In this document: positions 1 through 12,282 of the stretch, piece by piece
Layout of the letters: each line of letters opens with the position of its first letter
Position numbering within the stretch: the stretch's first letter is position 1
Source: Chytridium lagenaria
Taxonomy: Eukaryota; Chytridiomycota; Chytridiomycetes; Chytridiales; Chytridiaceae
DNA length: 64,000 nt
NCBI GenBank assembly: GCA_025449115.1
Contig: JAHLKC010000001.1
Coordinates: forward strand, 124,001 to 188,000
Direction: 5' to 3'
Notes under the pieces: generated by a model
The model's input: the letters and a program-made list of their open reading frames with translations, nothing else
What the model was told of the DNA's origin: nothing
Databases searched by the model: none
Translations under genes and position numbers: made by a program

Positions 1-1987
1 TTTGAGCTATCCCTATTTCCAGTGCATCAGCGTAAACGAGTCTAGAAAATAATTACTCCATGAGAAGCGCTGCTGGGCCCGTAAATGCACCATGTGAATC
101 CGATGACTCCCATAAGCAAGCTACGTTTCCTCTTGCATTTGATAAGATGTATTCAAATTTGTTGATCAATTCTAAGCAAAGTGTGGACTCGACTTGTAGC
201 AGTGATTTTGTATCCCATAGCGCCGGTCCCTTCTCATCTAAAGTCCACACGATATATGACCCATCTAACAAAGATTTAATCCTTCAATGCAATGTCAACC
301 TACCTGAGTGAAATCGCGGATCATTCGTTATCTGTTGAGACAAAGCATATATAGGTTCTAATGAGCTTGTCATGAGAACCACTGAGAAATCGTGAAATGG
401 TTTTCGAAGGTAGTTGTTCCATATAGAAAAATCTTTGAAGTCTAACATATCACAAAGCAACTTCCAAGTTGGTAATGAAACACCTAATGTGCAATCAATG
501 AGCAAAGACAAATTATGTAAAACTTACGCCAAGTCTCGGGATTATTCATTGGATTGATATGCGAGTCTTCTTCCAAATTTACAGTAAATGTAATCTCACG
601 CGACAAATCCGCCAAAGATTGCCCCGTTTTAATATTTGCAAATATCATTTGAAGCCCTTGTTCGATAATCTCTGTTATGGCGTCTAACCACATCCTCGTC
701 TCGTTCATCACAACCTCCTTCGCGATGAGTCCGTCTTTCTGAGAAGGAAGTAATGACGAGTACGCTTGTATGGTTTTAGGCAAGTGGCGGAAGACCGTAT
801 GTGCATTGGTGTTTGAGGAGTAAAGTTTCAAAATGGAAAATCCAGATCCAACGGAACCAGCATCTCGAGATTCCTCATATGAAGCCATTAAAAACTGGTG
901 AAAAAAAGGGACATTTGAATTCGTAGCAAGAGAGGAATCGAGAAATAGGACGACACTTTGATACAAAGTGGCTTGAATCAACGTCACTAGGCGTCGAAGG
1001 ATATCTCCAGATTTTTGAAACTTTACGGTTTGAAAAGCTTCTCCAATTGCTTCCTTCCGCATCGATAAGAATATTTGAAAAGCGTCAAGCGGTGAGGTTT
1101 TTTCCATAAACATTATTGCACATAATGCCTGAGCTAGTGACTATTTTAAGTTTGCGTTAATAAAAAACGCAGTTAGGCCTTATAAAGAAATCGATCACTC
1201 TCACCTTTTCTGTCAAAATAATTTTCTTCAAAAACTGCTTCGCTTTCTTTATAATTTTCGGGCGATAATAACTTATCACATCCATTGCCGTTGGACTATT
1301 GGAGAAAACATCTGTGTTTTGGATCAAGATAAGTTTCGGCCAAATATAAAACCTTCATTTGCGATGTTTTCGCATCATTAGTTGAGCTTAAAATTACGAT
1401 AGACAGAGCTGGCGACCTGCCAAAGTCGACTGGCTCGTAAATACTTGTCGTCTTCCATCGCGTGCCAGATCTTGACCGTTATTTTCTTATCGGGGGGGGG
1501 GGGGAAACAAACTCACTTGTTCTGGAGTGTCAACCAACAATTTAATTTGAGCTGCAAGAGAGTAAAAGGTTTTCTTTTTGTTTTCTAAACTTTGATTAAA
1601 GTCAACCGCGGCGAAAGAAACCAACCAAAGTCCATGTCCTTTCCAGAGCATAGGGTCTCTTTGACATCAAACTTCAGTTGAGAAACATGGCATCCATCAT
1701 GCATGCACTTTAATCCACTTTGCATGGATAGCAAGCCTCTCTCATTGATGAAACGGAATCAGCAGCCTCCAGTAAATCACGGTATCGCTCGCTGCAAACT
1801 TTAGCTAATGTTCCAGACCTCATCCATCCATACCCAACCATAATACGAAGGTCTTGCTTCTTAGTTTCGATCTCTTTTCCTAAAAACTTAATGATCGCAT
1901 TCATTGCTGGTGCAATCACCTCATAGTTCCTTCCTTATGCCGTAGATCGGCGACGGCATTCCGTCGGAACAAGGCATCTACCTCCAT
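1..1987 (-). CDS. COG1: Conserved oligomeric Golgi complex subunit 1 (partial at left edge)
   Basis: COG1 belongs to the eight-subunit tether that returns vesicles within the Golgi. The N-terminus is diagnostic: a block starting MEVDALFRR near 1987 and, once a short intron near 1795-1838 is removed, KKQDLRIMVGERYRDLLEAA, the Vps51/COG1 signature. A second conserved block, LLVDTPEQIWHAMEDD, is restored by splicing an intron near 1471-1516 that holds 13 consecutive C on the coding strand. A 209-residue helical exon follows at 484-1113. The last visible exon (near 53-271) ends in GAG followed by GTAATT, a 5' splice site, so the gene probably continues past the window edge. An A4 run near 1874-1877 breaks the frame by one base. 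The gene is head to head with the alkaline phosphatase. Family assignment is firm; exact exons are not. Confidence 0.85.
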
Positions 1988-2019
1988 CACAAATTTTTTA
2001 AAATTAGTGCCTGCAAAGA

Positions 2020-4162
2020 ATGGCTGAAGCCCAACCTCTTATTTTGAGCGCTCCCTCTCTGGAGGAAGGCCTCCACATCGAATCCATTCTACATTGAGTG
2101 AGAATCCTACTACAACTTTGATTAATAATTCAGATGGGAAGCGGAAGCGATGGCTAGTTGTTGCTTTAAGCATTTTTGCACTCTCGGCCGCAACAGGACT
2201 CATATATGAATATATGAAAGGTTTTGATGATAAGTGGCTTCATCTTACATCTAAAGCTCCGAAGCAGACATTTGTGATTCTTATGATTTCTGATGGTTAG
2301 CTGTTTTAAAGTTGTAACTTATTGACAGGGACATAGGGTTTGGACCGGCTTCGCAGACCCTCGCCAGAAACTTTTATACTCACGTTTACAACGAAACATA
2401 CGATCATCAGCTTGCTTTGGACAAAATCTTAGGTGCCTTTATGTCTCAATCTAAAAGATAACAATTTGTGATAGTTGGATCTTCTCGAACTCGTAGCTCC
2501 AGCAGCTTGGTTACGGATTCCGCGGCAGGTGCAACGGCATTTGCATGCTCCATAAAAACTTACAATGGAGCCATTGGGATGGTACGAATTGTGGAATGTG
2601 TTTGCTCTGATTTTGAAGACACCCGTACAAAAGCCTTGCGGTACAGTGTTGGAGGCTGCTAAGTCAAAAGGATATCTCACTGGATTAGTTGCAACTTCGA
2701 GGATTACCCATGGTCCGATTCCTGTCACGGTCTTTCTAAAATTATTGTAGCTACTCCTGCTTGCTTTTCTGCTCATGTTATTGACCGGAACATGGAGTCA
2801 GAGATTGCATTGCATCAGCTCGGAAACTACTCACGTAATTACATATGCATCGTAGATGATATTGATTCTTTGATCAAGTTGGACGCAACGTGGACTTGAT
2901 GATGGGCGGAGGAGGATGTTTTTTCAAACCAAGATCGTCAGCTGGAAGCTGCAGAAGAGACGACCTCGATCCAACTGGTATTGCATTTGCCAATGGATGG
3001 AATGTCATGTGGGGAAAATCTGAATTTGAAGCTCAAGTCGATCAGATGAGGTTTTTTGGGGAGTTTTCGTGACTAACCTTGTAAAGGCTACCTGCGCTGG
3101 CGTTATTTAATAATGATCATATGAATTACGAGATTGACCGCAACCCAGAGGAAGAGCCTTCCTTGACCGAGATGTCGCAGCAAGCTTTAAGCATTTTAAA
3201 AACTAAATCCAAAAATAAGCCAGGCTTTTTTTTGATGATAGAAGGAAGCCGTATTGATATGGCTGCACACAAGTAAGGACACTTTTTGATGGTCGCTAAT
3301 AGATGAAGCAACGATCCTGCTGCGCATGTCCACGACATCATTGAATATAACAAGGCTATAAGTGCGGTTGAGGAATGGGTCCGGACGACTCCAGGAGCTG
3401 TAATGATTTCGGTATCAACTCCTGCAGTTTTCTAATGCTGATTGATTAAGGTCTCTGATCATGAAACTGGCGGAATGTCTGTCGCTAAACAGTTGACAGA
3501 AGCTTACCCTGACTATAAATGGTGACGTCTGGGTCATTTTCCTAGTTCTAATTGGTTAGGAATCCTGAGGCGTTAGCTCGGGTGAAGAAATCTAGTGAGA
3601 TTATCGCTAAGATTCTTGTGGAGTACACTGGAGACTTTTCTGAGTTTGTGTCGTCGGTCGTATTTCCCAAATATCTTGGGATCTCCAATCCTTCGCCTGC
3701 AGAAAAGGCATTAATATCTATGAAGGGGCGGAATTTCTTTGAGATTCAGAATTTTGTCTCAAAGGTAGTCAGTGATCGTTCACAAGTAGGTTGGTCAACA
3801 CACGGGGTAAGATGCTTTCCCAAAAGACGCCGCTAACTCTTTCAGCACTCAGCTGTCGATGTTAATCTTGTAATCCATTCTAAGTTGATAATCTCTAACA
3901 TCTAGTACTCGTTCGGATTTAGGTCACACGAATTAGCGGGGAATCATGAAAACACGGATATCGGCAAGTTTATGACGAGCGTTTTGAAAGTTGATCTTGA
4001 CGACATCACGGACCGGTTGAACAAGTTTGTTTTATCTCTTTTTGCAATTACTGACGCTATGGTGAAAGTGGCCCACTTGAATGGACTGCATCAAAGGAAA
4101 AGAGCGCTACTCTTGTACCGTCTTATAATCCCGAGCATTACCACGAGGGCCATAATTTGTAG
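2020..4162 (+). CDS. PHO8: Vacuolar-type repressible alkaline phosphatase (Pho8-like)
   Basis: Zn/Mg-dependent phosphomonoesterase anchored by an N-terminal signal anchor. A short basic cytoplasmic tail (DGKRKRW) precedes one membrane helix (about 2155-2200), then the metal-binding MISDG(F)GPAS block. The catalytic-serine region reads [13 protein letters not shown] near 2512-2550, preceded by [11 protein letters not shown]. Further family blocks are [16 protein letters not shown], the [10 protein letters not shown] metal site near 3452-3482, and the C-terminal [18 protein letters not shown] metal-ligand region near 3920-3970. I placed the start at ATG 2020 because MAEAQPLIL resembles the acidic tail of Pho8 proteins; joining it to the membrane exon needs a 1-nt frame correction. 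If wrong, the start is downstream. The last exon, ending at 4162, is inferred from a protein-like frame. The gene has many short introns. Confidence 0.87.
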
Positions 4163-4379
4163 CATGTGTATTTCTTTTCTGTAGTGTTGAGAATATAGTT
4201 CCAAGTTCCTATTCCGTTTGCCTGAATATTCTAGTGGAACACTTTTGCATCAACTTTGAGGTTTTACTTTTGACCCAAGCCTCCCGTCGCACAGCTTTTT
4301 AATTCTGCCGCAAGTAAAACTAAAGACAATAAAGAAAATTAGTTCAGCCGACATTCTCACGTGACCTGATAGATCAGAT

Positions 4380-7300
4380 ATGGCTGCCAACAGGATCGCA
4401 AACGTCCTTGCGGTTCTCAAAAAAAAGCTACGGGATGAGAGTGACGATAGTACGTTCAATGTTGAGATCAATCATTGCTCGGGTATGTATGAAATAGATT
4501 TAACACTGTTTTGGGGCTTACATCGTATAACAGGAGAGACTACGCTAGAGATCGGTGACGTAAAGTTATCAATTTCTGATCCACGAGTCTGGGAGCTTGT
4601 TCCGGATATCGTATCGCCTTTCTATGAGGACTCTCAAGTAGATTTACCCGTCAGCCTGAAAGCTCATGACATTGCTAGGAAATACTGCATCACTTGAGAT
4701 GGATTATGCAGAAGGACCGCATGCATCAGGTGATTAAAAAGTGCCGGCACCCTAATGTCTAAAGCTTGTTGAAGGATATATTTTTAATTGGGTTTGATTA
4801 GTTCACGCTTGGGAGCTAACTTCGTAAGCCCTCCTGGAAACCTAAAGCGGCGTTTGATTTTTAAGTATGCAGAGCTTGCTCGACGAGAAATCGAATATGT
4901 TTGCCTTTCTAAAGACACCACGGAGGGAGATCTTAAACAGCGACGGGAAATATTCAATGGTTATTCTTCTTTCGCCGACGGGCCATGCGTTAGAGCAGCT
5001 GTGAATGGTAGAATTTTGGTACTGGATGGAATTGAGAAGGCAGAAAGGAACGTTATGCCTATCTTGAATAACCTGCTAGAAAATCGGTATTTTTAACATC
5101 ATTAATTGTTTCTTTTTCCGTTAAAATTACATGCATTTCCATTTTTACCTCTAACCTCTAACTTTTACCGATGTAAAGCGAAATGAACCTAGAAGACGGT
5201 ACGTTTCTGGTTCACCCTGCAAGGTATGACAGCCTTGCGAAGCAATATTCCAAAGAGAAAATTGAGGAATGGAAGGTAATTTAACTGCTGTCTAGCTGCT
5301 TCTAACTGTAATACGTATCGTTACCTTCCAGCTTAGAAAGACATCCGAAAGATTTTTTGTGGTGGCGTTGGGTGTTCCGATCCCGGTAAGCCTCACCCGT
5401 TAAAATTCGTGTTTACACGATTCCATAGCGTTACGAAGGCAATCATCTGGATCCCCCTTTCCGGAGTCGGTTTCAGGCAAGGCATATTGGACCTCCAAAC
5501 TCTATGTCGCAGATTTTGCATTTGAACCGCTTTGTACACAGTTTGCAATCAAGTTCAGTGAAGCGTTTTGTTTCCGTAGCACTGGCCATACAAACACGTT
5601 CTCCTGACGATGAATTTACTTTGCCGGAATATCCGACCTCAATCGATCCCGCTATTGCTATTCTCTCTAAATTCCCTCACATCGAAAAAAGGATGCTACT
5701 GGATCTTCTGTATCCTTTCCCGTTGTTCTTGGGAACTGAAGAGAACAAGAAGACTATCATCGAAAAAGTCTATGAGAGATTTGGGTTCCCGAAAATTTGG
5801 AATAACTTAAGCGATTGGCATATCAGCTACAGTTTGACTCATTCTAATACAACTTCTTCCGAGGTTGGGAATCTCTCATACCACACTTCAAAGTGCAAGC
5901 TACTATTTTCTCGACCGGAAGATTCTGTGGCAGATGAGACTGAAATCTTTGGGAAAGCTTTCTCTACTCCTATTGCCACTGGAGACTTCGTTGAGACCCC
6001 TTACCACACTGCCTTGCTGGTAATGATGCTCGCTGCGCACTCATACGGAGATTTCTGTATTATTGGCGATAAAGGTGGCGGAAAATCTTCACTGTTGCGA
6101 GCCTTTATTCAGAAGCTTGGATACGGCTACTCCCTCTTCCCTCTTTACAAAGACATCAGTGCTAGAGATCTTCTACAGCGACGAGCGACAAACTCCAAAG
6201 GCGATACGGTGTGGATCAATTCTCCACTGGTTATGGCTGCCTTGGACGGTGATATCGCTATTTTAGATCAAATTGAGACACTCTCGTTCGGTACACTTGC
6301 TTCGATTCAGCGCCTCGTATCAGAGCGCGAGATCACTTTACCAGATGGAACACTTTTGGTCTCAGCGAAGAAGTACAAAAGGCTCGTCACAACTATGAAC
6401 CTCTCACCCGAAGCATTAACGTCAAGAAATGTTTTCCTATTCATCCAAATTTTCGTATCGTCGCTGTCGCGAGACATTTATCAGGCCCTGCCGCCAAGTG
6501 GCTTTCTCCTGAAGTGGGATCTCTCTTTCTTTTTGTTCCCATGCGATCTCTGTCTTATGAGGAAGAAGAAGAAATTATTTTAAGGACGGTGCCATTGTTA
6601 AACAAGGATAAGCTTGAGAGTTTGTTAAAGTTTGTAGCTGCATTACGCAAACAAACCGACGACTCGTTGAAAAATGTGGCAGGTGCTCTCTCAACTAGGT
6701 GGGACTGCTTATATTGATACGGTGTTAAATTTTTTTTTTAGGCAACTATTGAGAATTTCGCACCACCTTGCGAGTTTCCCTCATGACTCCTTACACGACT
6801 TATTGATTAAGGCGACTCTGGGACCGTTTCAGCCGCTGATGGCGCGTGAGATTTTTGAGGAGTTCCTGAAAAAGTTTGGCATCGAACCTTTATGTACAAC
6901 TTCTTCGGAACTTGTTGAGGTGAGGCTATAATTTTTCGCATTTGTTTGAATAGAGAATATTCAAACGAATGGGTCGGGAATCCTTTGTTTTCTGCAATCG
7001 GGAAATTTAGAGTTTAAAATAAGCTTGGAGACACATGATTTTGTAACCAGAATGAGTTGTGGCAGCTGTCTGGAGAGGGGACAAAGCTTGAGGTTATTCT
7101 TATTACTAAAGGTGGTTTATCCTACATTAAAATTCAGTACTCTTATGAGACTTCGACGGACGGTTCGGAAGTTTTCCGCATCGGCAACAGTAAGTAGATT
7201 GCTTTGTCCCCATTTCTCACACAAATTCTAGTCAAATTTCCTATCGATGATCATCCATCATCGCTTCTCATCCCCGATATCGTTTTCTACGACAATCCGC

Positions 7301-10300
7301 GACAGCTGAAGATTATTAGGGACATGGTCAAAGATCTTCTTATGGGCGAAAGTATTCTTCTTATCGGTAATCAAGGAGTTGGGAAGAACAAAGTAGCAGA
7401 CAGGCTGCTTCAATTATTAAAGATGCCTCGAGAGTACATTCAACTTCACCGTGATACCACGATATATAGTTTAACGACGAATCCAGCGCTCAAGGATGGA
7501 AAACTCGTATACGAGGATTCTGCGCTTGTTCGGGCGGTCAAGCTTGGACATACTCTTATTGTGGACGAAGCAGACAAAGCGCCTACTCATGTGACGGCCG
7601 TTTTAAAAAATCTCGTGGAAGATGGTGAAATGGTTTTGGTTGATGGAAGACGAATAGTGTCAGAACGTAATGGAAAGAAAGGTAGTGTCTTCTAATGTGA
7701 CTTTTAAAACTTACAAAGTAGTGACGTCGAACAATCCAAACGTGATTGTCGCGCACCCTCTATTTAGGATGATTGTATTGGCGAATAGGCCTGGATTCCC
7801 GTTTTTGGGCAACGACTTTTTCAGGGAGATCGGTAGGAGATTGACATCTTTTTCCAATTATAATAGAGACTAAAGGCGACGTGTTTGCCACGCATTGTGT
7901 CGATAACCCCGATCCTGAATCGGAACTTTCTATGCTAAAGCATTACGCGCCTTCCATTGACGAAAGTTTGCTTAAAAAGCTGGCAAAGACATTCGAAGAA
8001 CTTCGCCATCTTGCAGACGAAGGAATTATCAACTATCCTTACTCGACTCGTGAACTAGTATCTATTACTCGTCACTTGGAAGCTTTCCCTGACGAGGGAC
8101 TTCCGAAAGCTTTGAGAAATGTTTTTTGATTTTGATATATACGACGAAGATATTCGAAAGCTAATCATTGAGGTCTTTTCGAGACATGGAATATCAGTTG
8201 GTTTGGAAAGTGAAGTAAAAATCAATTTAGGGTCGGTGAAAGCTCTCCCTGAACCAGAAATTATGGAAGAGTGGAACAAGACACAAACACAAAAATCGTT
8301 CCCTTTAATTACCACGAAGGCAAATGTCATTAACAGAGTACGTTTCTGAACGAGTTTTGTATTAAATTATTGTAGGGCTCATGGTCTTTTAGCCTCTCTC
8401 CACCAGCGATTCTTCGACTACAAGGAGGTATATTGGCGCGTATACTTTGCTGGACTAACATGAATTCAAGCACGATCTAATAAATTCACTGAGCTTCTAG
8501 CCAGCTTTAGGCTCGGCAACGGTGAAGGGATATGCATTACTGCATCTGTTCTCCGACAGGGGTTTTTATATGCAATCACGTCTCATCCAGTTACTTTACA
8601 CGTTATTGATATTGTTCGAGGTTCAACTATGACTGTTGATCTCTATGAGTTTTTCCCCCTGCAAAAAGGTAAGCTAAGCTTGCTGTTTTTATTATCTAAA
8701 TGTTTTAGTGGTTCCTCAATTGAAGGTTGTTGAAATCTCAGTGACGGCTGTTGGGCTTGTAAATGCGAATGATCAAACGATTCTTGTCCTTGATTTGGAA
8801 CAACAGAAAGTGAAATCCCTAGCTGTAAGACTCATCAATATATGATGTTTCTAACGATAAAGCTTGGTGAATTTGATTACGGATTGCCTATTGAAGTGTT
8901 GGAGGAAGCGGGCCCTGACAAAAATTATGGTACAATATCGAATCTGATATATCGTTGATGTTGTATAGTCTTTTATCAAGTTGGAAATCGAAAGATTGTA
9001 CTTTTGACGAGAGAGCTTCAAGAAAAGTACATCGTTGAAGTTCCTTTTAAAAGTATGTTTCCTTCAAATTTTCTCGTTGTTTTATTTTCTTCTTGCTATT
9101 CATGTTTCAGTATTGTCTAAATAATTTTTATTGTATAAAAGTTCTTTCATTCCATGTCGTTCAAACAAAAGTATCGCCTACTTGCAATTGGATAGTTGAA
9201 GGTCTGAAAATGCCTGAGGAAACCAACCGCTGTGCCTTCCTGCTGAAAAGGAAAAAACTGAAAGACATGTACGCTTCCCCCCGTGACAGTAAATGATCGC
9301 CGTCTAATCTGTGTTTAGCATCCCATCTGAAGGAATTGAGTTAATAATCAAAAAATTAAACGGCGTCTCCGTATCAAGGATTTCTCACATCTCAAACACA
9401 CCAATGGAATCCCACCCTTACTCTGAATCACGTATGTCAACCGCTGAATTATCCAAACCGTCTCTTGGGTCATACATATCCTTCATCGACGAAAAGGGTC
9501 TTCAAAAGGATGATTTTGCCAAAGTAGGCTGGTGGCCACGCAGAATGAATGATGGGTTGTTTCCCATGCGATGGTGTTGCGATCAGAAACGATTTTCGCA
9601 AGCGAGGGACAAGCTATCACTGTGTCTCCTTTGGATGGAAATCATGAGGAAGGCGTGATGGAGATTCTGTGTAAACATAGGAATACGGTGAAAACTATGA
9701 GGGTTCCAGTCGCGTGGCCAGGATGGGCGATTAACAGAACGTAAGAGTGGTAATGTTAGACCAAAGCTAACGATCCGTTAATAAGTGAGAAACCACAACA
9801 TGCTTTCAGCAATGCGCCTCCACGAGGGATTGTATGCATGACTGAATTGTGGGATGGACGTGTGATTACTCTCGATTTGGCTGGTTTGTTTTTTAGTGAA
9901 AAAGATTATTGAATTAACAAGAGTCGCAGGTACGGCGAACATCTGGCAAATTCGAAGAGAAGATCTTGAAAAGGATTTGGGTGAATGGAAGAAATTAGCT
10001 GGGGATCTAGGCTCGAAGCCGCTTTCGATTATTCGAGCGGAGACAAAATTGGGGAGCTTGGTGCGGAAGTCTCAAATGCCATTGGCAACGGAAGTGGTAA
10101 CGGCGAAGGGAAGGGGAAGGGGAAGGAGAAGGCTCTGGGTCTGGGTCTGGTTCTGGTTCTGGTTCAGGTTCGGGGTCTGGAACTGGATCTGGTGGTGGTG
10201 GTAAAGGCGGCGCAATGAATCTGTCTGGAGCATCCTCCCGTGAAGGGAGGAAAGAGGGAGAGATTGATGTTTCCGCATTTACTTTGGTACGGATGTGCTT

Positions 10301-11630
10301 TGATTTCTTCCATTTCCGTACTAATTGAATCATAGCGAGAAGCTATTGAGACTTCGAAAGAAATCACCGAAACGCAAAAAATGATGCACTTAATTGCTAT
10401 GAAGGATAAGCTTAAAGAACTGAAGATGACTCCCAAAGATTACGAGGTAATTTTTCTTTTCTATCTCGCAGTCCCTTCGTACGTCGCTGTCACGAATCTA
10501 ATCTTTGTTTCTGTACTTTCTGTCTGTCATATATATGTTCTAGACGTTCTTGAGCTACCGCCAAAACATCAAGAAAGAGATTCGCGAACTTCGCGTAATT
10601 TTGGAAGCCGCCGAAGCCAAGAAACGCGAAACAGTTTGGCTAAAAAGCAAAACATCTGGAGACTTAGACGAAACAAAACTGTAATTCCACATTTTTAGCA
10701 TAGTTACAACTAAAATACTTGAATAGAATTGAGGGAATCGCGGGAGAAAAGGCCATTTATAAGCTTCGTGGAGATAATGAGGACAATTTTAATTTCCAAG
10801 ACCTCCCAAAACGCATGTACTTGGGTTTGATTTAAGTGCTAGTATGATTCGATTTAATGGACATGATCAAAGACTCGAGCGGTCTTTGGAGTGTGCTTTA
10901 CGTTGAGATTTTTGGTTTGGGGTTTTATTTTAACGTCTTTAGTTATTATGGAAGCGTTTAAGAATTTTGAGCATAAGTTTGTTTATGAGATTGCTGGACA
11001 TAGCGTGAGGAATTAATATTTTATTGATATTCTGATATGATATAAAAGGGGGATGGAGCGAATATTACTTTTGTGCAGGATGGTCAGTACCCAAAGAATG
11101 ATCGCGATATGTTTGAGGTTCTCACAAAGATGCGAGCGCATTCTCAATACTGTTTGTCGGGAGGTATCTATTCTGCAATGCTTTTATATAATCTTAACGA
11201 CACCGTAGACAACACACTTGCAGCCATCGATTATGGAGTTCAATCCATATCCAAGAAGGATGCGGATGACTATTACGTTCTGATCTTGTCGGATGCTAAC
11301 ATCCAGCAATACAACATTGCGCCTGCTCAGATCGCCAAAGGTTTGCATCTTTTTCTTATGTAAGTAAGCTGATACTCTGATCTTAGCACTGAATCAAAGT
11401 GAAGCGGTGAACGCATCGTTGATCCTGATCGGGTCACTTCAAGATCAGGCCAAACAGTTAAGACTTTTACCTAGAATACACGCAAACCCCCTACTTCCCT
11501 CCACTAACAATCTCTTACTTCTAGAATCGCCAAAGCGATGCCCGAGTCTGCATTTATCTGCATGAACACCAAGGAACTCCCTCAGATCCTCAAAAAAATG
11601 TTCCTCAGCTCCATGTTGAAAAACGTATAA
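4380..11630 (+). CDS. VWA8: von Willebrand factor A domain-containing protein 8 (VWA8), mitochondrial AAA+ ATPase
   Basis: Very large dynein-like AAA+ ATPase family, mitochondrial in animals. N-terminal IGDVKLSI precedes the first AAA module (EIEYVCLSKDTTEGDLKQRR, LEKAERN-type IEKAERNVMPILNNLLENR, 4850-5090). The second AAA has Walker A GDKGGGKSS near 6065. The third has Walker A GNQGVGKN near 7360 and Walker B IVDEADKAP near 7560. A Gly-Ser linker (10120-10215) leads to a helical stretch and the VWA domain: GEKAIYKLRG, a MIDAS motif DLSAS near 10829, IAGHSGDG across an intron at about 11005-11050, and LSDANI, ending near 11630 in a C-terminus of the family's expected form. Introns such as 11164-11208 (45 nt) fall exactly where homology demands. 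One base is missing in the TTT just before the MIDAS. The neighbours do not suggest a pathway. Identification is very secure. Confidence 0.95.
10084..10215 (+). repeat. Purine/GT hexanucleotide low-complexity repeat encoding a (Gly-Ser)n linker in VWA8
   Basis: Imperfect GGGAAG repeats pass into imperfect GGTTCT/GGGTCT repeats. In the VWA8 frame the second part encodes alternating Gly-Ser followed by Gly4-Lys-Gly2. VWA8 proteins are known to have a Gly-rich stretch directly before the helical region and VWA domain, so position and composition fit a flexible linker. The antisense Pro-rich ORF here is a shadow. Confidence 0.85.
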
Positions 11631-11735
11631 TATGTAATTCAAATTCAAAAAGGCACAGTTTACAATTGCAAGAAGCTTGTCAACAATCTCCCAAAATCCC
11701 ATTTTTGTGTCCATTCATCACCAACAAGTGACTTG

Positions 11736-12228
11736 ATGGGAGAGGAAGGGCCATCCAAGAAGAAGGCTTCGGGAAATGCTCCCAAGAAGCAGACATCCAA
11801 CGTAGCTGAAGAGGACTGGTCAAGAGCACAGGTAATGCTTTCAGAATACTTTGACCCTTTTGTTGGTTGTTCACAACATTGCCCTAACTAAGACCATGCA
11901 GTCGGAATCACCACCACCACCTTCCACTCAACCTCTTACCAAAATGGACTTTCGGTCTGTGGACGACAAATTCCTGCGAAAGTACCGGAGAGCAATGAAA
12001 CTAAAGAGTTCCAGGAACATTGCGTCAAGGGACGAACTCATCCACACCGTCACAAAACATTTCAACTCGCAAGAGATTAACGAGAAAGAGGTTATCACTT
12101 ATTTCATTTATTGCGTTCGGAATCAAGGTAAAACTATCGACACAATCCTCTGCAAGTGGTTTCCTAGTTGACTTTTTTCATTTCGCATAGGTTCGATTCT
12201 CAAGTTTCCACCCAAAATCCCGTCTTAA
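11736..12228 (+). CDS. SAP30: SAP30-like Sin3/HDAC complex subunit
   Basis: Small nuclear protein expected to bridge Sin3 and the Rpd3/HDAC1 deacetylase. Exon 1 (MGEEGPSKKKASG...) is basic. After an intron of about 60 nt, exon 2 has a proline-rich stretch, then DFRSVDDKFLRKYRRAMKL and, after a short gap, DELIHTVTKHFNSQEINEKE with VITYFIYCVRNQ: the C-terminal Sin3-binding domain (Leu-Arg-Arg-Tyr-Arg-Arg helix plus HF..Q..NEKEVI). A final short exon after an intron near 12128-12190 encodes GSILKFPPKIPS and stops at 12226-12228. Only about 105 bp separate it from VWA8 upstream and about 54 bp from SNRNP27 downstream. At roughly 120 residues it is shorter than animal SAP30, similar to the short fungal forms. 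The domain call is good; complex membership is inferred from the family. Confidence 0.8.
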
Positions 12229-12282
12229 TGTCTCTCGCATTCATCCCCCATTCATCATTGTCAATAAAAAATTCATCGAACA

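Noticed and set aside
10007..10333. Pro-rich and Gln-rich minus-strand ORFs
   Set aside because: They are antisense shadows of the Gly-Ser linker repeat in VWA8.
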